NCBI GenBank assembly: GCA_025360895.1
Contig: JANYBF010000017.1
Coordinates: 1 to 16,169, forward strand
Origin: Verrucomicrobiota bacterium
Lineage (GTDB): Bacteria > Verrucomicrobiota > Verrucomicrobiia > Limisphaerales > JADLHS01
DNA length: 16,169 nucleotides
Direction: 5' to 3'
Position numbers and translations under genes: made by a program. Under the pieces are notes generated by a model, which worked only from the letters and a program-made list of their open reading frames with translations, was not told where the DNA came from and did no database searches. Below, piece by piece: positions 13,502 to 16,169 of this stretch (the first letter of the stretch is position 1; the number at the start of each line of letters is the position of its first letter).

Positions 13502-14245
13502 ATGAATATTCCCCGCCGCCGATTTGTGAAGCTGCTGACCTTCGGCACCGCTACTTCCCTGGTGGCGGGAAAGTTTTGCCGGCACAACCTGCTCGCCTAT
13601 TGCGAGCTTCCTCCCGGTCAGGAGGGGGCGGTGTTCAAGATTCGGTTGAGCGATTTTCCCGCGTTACAAGAGGATTACGGCTCGGTCCGGCTGGGCATCA
13701 ATCCGATTGGTTCGGACTTTCCGGATGGCCTCTTCTATCCCTTCATCATCAACCGCGATGGATTCGGAAATTTTTATGTTTTGGACTGTGAATGCCGCCA
13801 CGCGGGTTGTGTGGTGCCGACGTACGACAACACGGAATTTGTCATCCTCTGTCCCTGCCACGGTTCGCGTTACGATATTGACGGCAGTGTTTTGGGTGGG
13901 CCGGCAACGGAGCCGCTTCACCAATACCCGTTCGAGTTTGATGGCAACGATACCCTTACCATCCACGTTCCATGCTGGGCGTTTAACACGCAATTATCGA
14001 TCTTGCCCGGCGGGCCGAACTCGCGGGTGCAACTCGATTTTCCGACTTTTCCGCAGGTGACCTACGAAGTCCGCTTTCGCGAACGTCCACAAGACCCGTG
14101 GACCTTGGCCTCCTTTGCGACAACGCTAGGCGGACCGGCGGATCAGACCAGCCGGCTCGGACTCGGAACGCCCGCTACCATTTACCTCGACCGGACGACG
14201 CCAACTGGTCTTTATGCCGTCAGTATGGATCTGTTCGAAATGTGA
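13502..14245 (+). CDS. Tat-exported Rieske [2Fe-2S] protein with extra C-terminal beta domain
   Basis: The protein has 247 residues from the ATG at 13502. An upstream GTG would add nine residues and was not chosen. The N-terminus has a twin-arginine-like signal, PRRRFVKLLTFGTATSLVAG. The Rieske cluster is complete: Cys98 and His100 (CRHAGC), Cys117 and His120 (CPCHGS). Cys103 and Cys119 form the extra pair that makes a disulfide in high-potential Rieske proteins such as those of bc1 complexes. After about residue 160 comes a region of about 85 residues (TYEVRFRERPQDPWTLASFA, DRTTPTGLYAVSMDLF) that looks like an Fn3-type beta domain. No cytochrome b gene is adjacent. It is the first gene of the modABC unit, 17 bases before modA. 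It may serve a molybdoenzyme or another periplasmic electron chain; this is inference. Confidence 0.88.
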   Translation: MNIPRRRFVKLLTFGTATSLVAGKFCRHNLLAYCELPPGQEGAVFKIRLSDFPALQEDYGSVRLGINPIGSDFPDGLFYPFIINRDGFGNFYVLDCECRHAGCVVPTYDNTEFVILCPCHGSRYDIDGSVLGGPATEPLHQYPFEFDGNDTLTIHVPCWAFNTQLSILPGGPNSRVQLDFPTFPQVTYEVRFRERPQDPWTLASFATTLGGPADQTSRLGLGTPATIYLDRTTPTGLYAVSMDLFEM

Positions 14246-14262
14246 GGCCCAACCTGTCACTT

Positions 14263-15018
14263 ATGAAGTCCATTTTACAAACCGTCTTTGCCCTTGTTAT
14301 TTCGATCTTCGTATTCGGCGTGTCCGCCGCGGAAATCACCATTTTTGCCGCCGCCAGTCTGACCGAAAGCCTCAAGGAGATTGCCGCGCGTTACGAAAAA
14401 CAATCCGGCGACAAAATCACTTTCAACCTCGGCGCGTCCAGCATGTTGGCCCGGCAAATTGAAGAAGGTGCGCCCGCCGACATTTTCTTTTCCGCCGACG
14501 AAGCCAAAATGGATGGGCTGGAAAAGAAAGGGTTGATTCTCCCGGAAACCCGCAAGAGCCGATTGTCGAACTTACTCGTCATCGTCGTTGCGGCGGAAGG
14601 AGGTGCCGCGATTGGAAACGCGAAAGACCTCAACTCGGACAAGGTTAAGCGGCTCGCCCTTGCCGAACCGAAAACCGTTCCCGCCGGTATCTACGCCAAG
14701 GAATATCTCCAGAAGCAAGACCTCTGGTCGGCGGTTGAAGCCAAGGTCATTCCAACGGAAAATGTCCGGGCGGCACTGGCAGCGGTTGAGTCCGGCAATG
14801 TTGACGCGGGCATCGTCTATAAAACGGATGCGGCCATCTCCAAAAAGGTCAAAGTCGCCTACGAAGTCCCCGCTCAAGACTGCCCGGCCATCAGTTATCC
14901 GATGGCCGTCGTAAAGGAAACGAAGCACCCCGAAGCCGCGAAGAAGTTTCTCAACTATCTCAACTCGGGGGAGGTCGCAAAAGTCTTTGAGAAGTTCGGC
15001 TTCATCATTCGTGAGTAA
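14263..15018 (+). CDS. modA: Molybdate ABC transporter, periplasmic binding protein
   Basis: The protein has 251 residues. A Sec signal peptide (about 1-23, ending FGVSAA) was the reason for choosing the ATG at 14263; a longer frame starts inside the Rieske gene. ModA signatures follow: ITIFAAASLTESLKEIAARY, GASSMLARQIEEGAPADIFF and SADEAKMDGL, then SGNVDAGIVYKTDA near 182-195. It captures molybdate or tungstate in the periplasm and hands it to ModB. No strong ribosome binding site is seen; GAGG lies rather far upstream. Confidence 0.93.
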   Translation: MKSILQTVFALVISIFVFGVSAAEITIFAAASLTESLKEIAARYEKQSGDKITFNLGASSMLARQIEEGAPADIFFSADEAKMDGLEKKGLILPETRKSRLSNLLVIVVAAEGGAAIGNAKDLNSDKVKRLALAEPKTVPAGIYAKEYLQKQDLWSAVEAKVIPTENVRAALAAVESGNVDAGIVYKTDAAISKKVKVAYEVPAQDCPAISYPMAVVKETKHPEAAKKFLNYLNSGEVAKVFEKFGFIIRE

Positions 15019-15027
15019 CACGCCCAA

Positions 15028-15702
15028 GTGAGCACCGAAGAATGGCAAATCGTTTGGTTCACCGCCTGGGTTTCAGCGCTTAGTACCGTTATCATTCTGC
15101 CGTTTGGGTTGGGCGTCGCCTGGCTGTTGGCGCGGTATGACTGGCCGGGCAAATCACTCGTCGAAACCATCATTTCCCTGCCGCTGGTCATGCCGCCGGT
15201 GGCAACGGGGCTTATCCTGCTGAAACTTCTCGGACGCCGCAGCGCTGTCGGCGGATTCTTGCACCGGGAGTTCGACTTCGACATTGTATTCACTTGGCGG
15301 GGGGTGTTGATTGCGCTCGGCGTAATGTCGTTTCCGCTGCTCGTGCGCTCGACGCGGGTGGCGTTTGAGGAGGTCAATCCCCGGCTGGAACAAATCGCCC
15401 GCACACTGGGCGCGGGAAACCTCCGCGTCTTTTGCACCATCACGCTGCCGCTCGCGTCGCGCGGCATCATGGCCGGAATGATTCTCGCCTTCGCCCGCGC
15501 CCTTGGCGAGTTCGGTGCGACGATCATGATTGCCGGCAACATCCCGGGGAAAACCTCCACACTTTCCCTCGCCATTTTTCAATCCGTGCAACTTGGCCAG
15601 GATGCCAACGCCTTTCGGCTGCTGGGGGTGTCGGTGGGGCTGGCGTTTCTCGCGGTGTGGAGCAGTGAGCTTCTGCTGCGTCGGAAACGGAGGTTTAAAT
15701 GA
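15028..15702 (+). CDS. modB: Molybdate ABC transporter, permease
   Basis: The protein has 224 residues, typical for ModB, starting at a GTG nine bases after modA. Five or so membrane helices are predicted. SLPLVMPPVATGLILL is the usual ModB segment, and the EAA-type coupling loop that contacts the ATPase is at about 121-141 (EQIARTLGAGNLRVFCTITL), followed by ALGEFGATIMIAGNIPG. It forms the membrane channel for molybdate. Its stop overlaps the modC start by four bases (ATGA). Confidence 0.94.
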   Translation: MSTEEWQIVWFTAWVSALSTVIILPFGLGVAWLLARYDWPGKSLVETIISLPLVMPPVATGLILLKLLGRRSAVGGFLHREFDFDIVFTWRGVLIALGVMSFPLLVRSTRVAFEEVNPRLEQIARTLGAGNLRVFCTITLPLASRGIMAGMILAFARALGEFGATIMIAGNIPGKTSTLSLAIFQSVQLGQDANAFRLLGVSVGLAFLAVWSSELLLRRKRRFK

Positions 15703-16169
15703 ACCTGCTCTTGAAATCCATCGCGCTTCCCTTGGCCGACTTCGTTTTGGAAGTGGATATTGCCATCACCAGCCAGGTAACGGCCATCTGCGGACCGTCG
15801 GGTGCCGGCAAAACTTCGTTGCTGGATTTGATCGCCGGCCTGCGCCGGCCCCAGTCAGCGTTCATCAAACTCGACGACCATGTCTTGACCGATACCACCA
15901 CCGGCGGTTATGTGCCCGCCCGCCATCGGCAGATCGGCTACGTGCCCCAAGACCTCGCGCTGTTCCCGCATCTATCTGTCCGGCAGAACCTGCTCTACGG
16001 TCACAAAGCCGTGAGCAAAACTGCCGACGGACACTTGTTCAGCTATGACCACGTAACCGACGTTTTGGAAATTCGATCGCTGGCGGGACGCGGCGTGAAC
16101 AAGCTTTCGGGTGGCGAGAAACAGCGCGTCGCTTTAGCGCGGGCCTTGTTGACGTCGCCCCGGCTATTG
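15699..16169 (+). CDS. modC: Molybdate ABC transporter, ATP-binding protein (3' end beyond the window)
   Basis: 157 codons are present before the window ends, about 40-45 percent of a normal ModC. The ATG at 15699 follows a good ribosome binding site (GGAGG, about 7 bases before) and overlaps the modB stop as ATGA. The Walker A motif GPSGAGKTS is at 32-40, the Q-loop YVPQDLALFPH at 81-91, and the ABC signature LSGGEKQRVALARALL at 136-151. Walker B and any C-terminal TOBE domain lie outside. It energises ModAB molybdate uptake. Confidence 0.93.
   Translation, partial: MNLLLKSIALPLADFVLEVDIAITSQVTAICGPSGAGKTSLLDLIAGLRRPQSAFIKLDDHVLTDTTTGGYVPARHRQIGYVPQDLALFPHLSVRQNLLYGHKAVSKTADGHLFSYDHVTDVLEIRSLAGRGVNKLSGGEKQRVALARALLTSPRLL

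Noticed and set aside
1..16169. CRISPR arrays, tRNA/rRNA genes, transposases and att sites
   Set aside because: No regularly spaced direct repeats, cloverleaf-like sequence, rRNA-like stretch or transposase motif was seen on either strand by eye; a covariance-model scan was not possible.

Overview
The window looks like chromosomal DNA from an aerobic Gram-negative bacterium, most likely of the Verrucomicrobiota (a Pedosphaera/Limisphaera-like lineage). This is inferred from the style of the proteins, not from a marker gene: an RHS-type surface protein with chitobiase-like and Ig-like domains, an unusual RibH C-terminal half, and an oxidase cluster containing two tiny membrane-protein genes. 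No rRNA, tRNA, CRISPR array or transposase was recognised.

Region 1 (1-2077) holds a large secreted RHS/YD-repeat protein on the minus strand. Its signal peptide is separated from the body by a one-base frameshift in a G5 run (1979-1983). At its 3' end it runs head-on into an RHS-like reading frame on the plus strand (2-85), which suggests an inversion or assembly junction near 77-82. Region 2 (2078-2458) is non-coding and contains nested inverted repeats.

Region 3 (2459-12781) is one long minus-strand block. In transcription order it reads tig (trigger factor), ribH (lumazine synthase), a secreted cupredoxin-like protein, a strong terminator hairpin, ctaA and ctaB (heme A synthesis), a hairpin and candidate promoter, then coxA, coxC, a subunit IV gene, two uncharacterised small membrane proteins, coxB, sco1 and a DUF420/CtaM-like gene. 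Together these make and assemble an aa3-type cytochrome c oxidase: heme O/heme A synthesis, the core subunits, copper delivery to CuA (Sco1) and maturation (CtaM-like). Many neighbours share ATGA or GTGA stop-start overlaps. Subunit I lacks the K-pathway lysine of canonical A-type oxidases, and subunit II has Gln instead of Glu in the CuA loop.

Region 4 (12952-16169) is a plus-strand molybdate block: a short ModE-like DNA-binding protein, a promoter whose -35 element lies inside a ModE-box-like palindrome (13385-13408), a Tat-exported Rieske protein, then modA, modB and the first part of modC, which runs off the window. The likely logic is ModE-type control of molybdate uptake, with a Rieske redox protein unexpectedly placed first in the same transcription unit.
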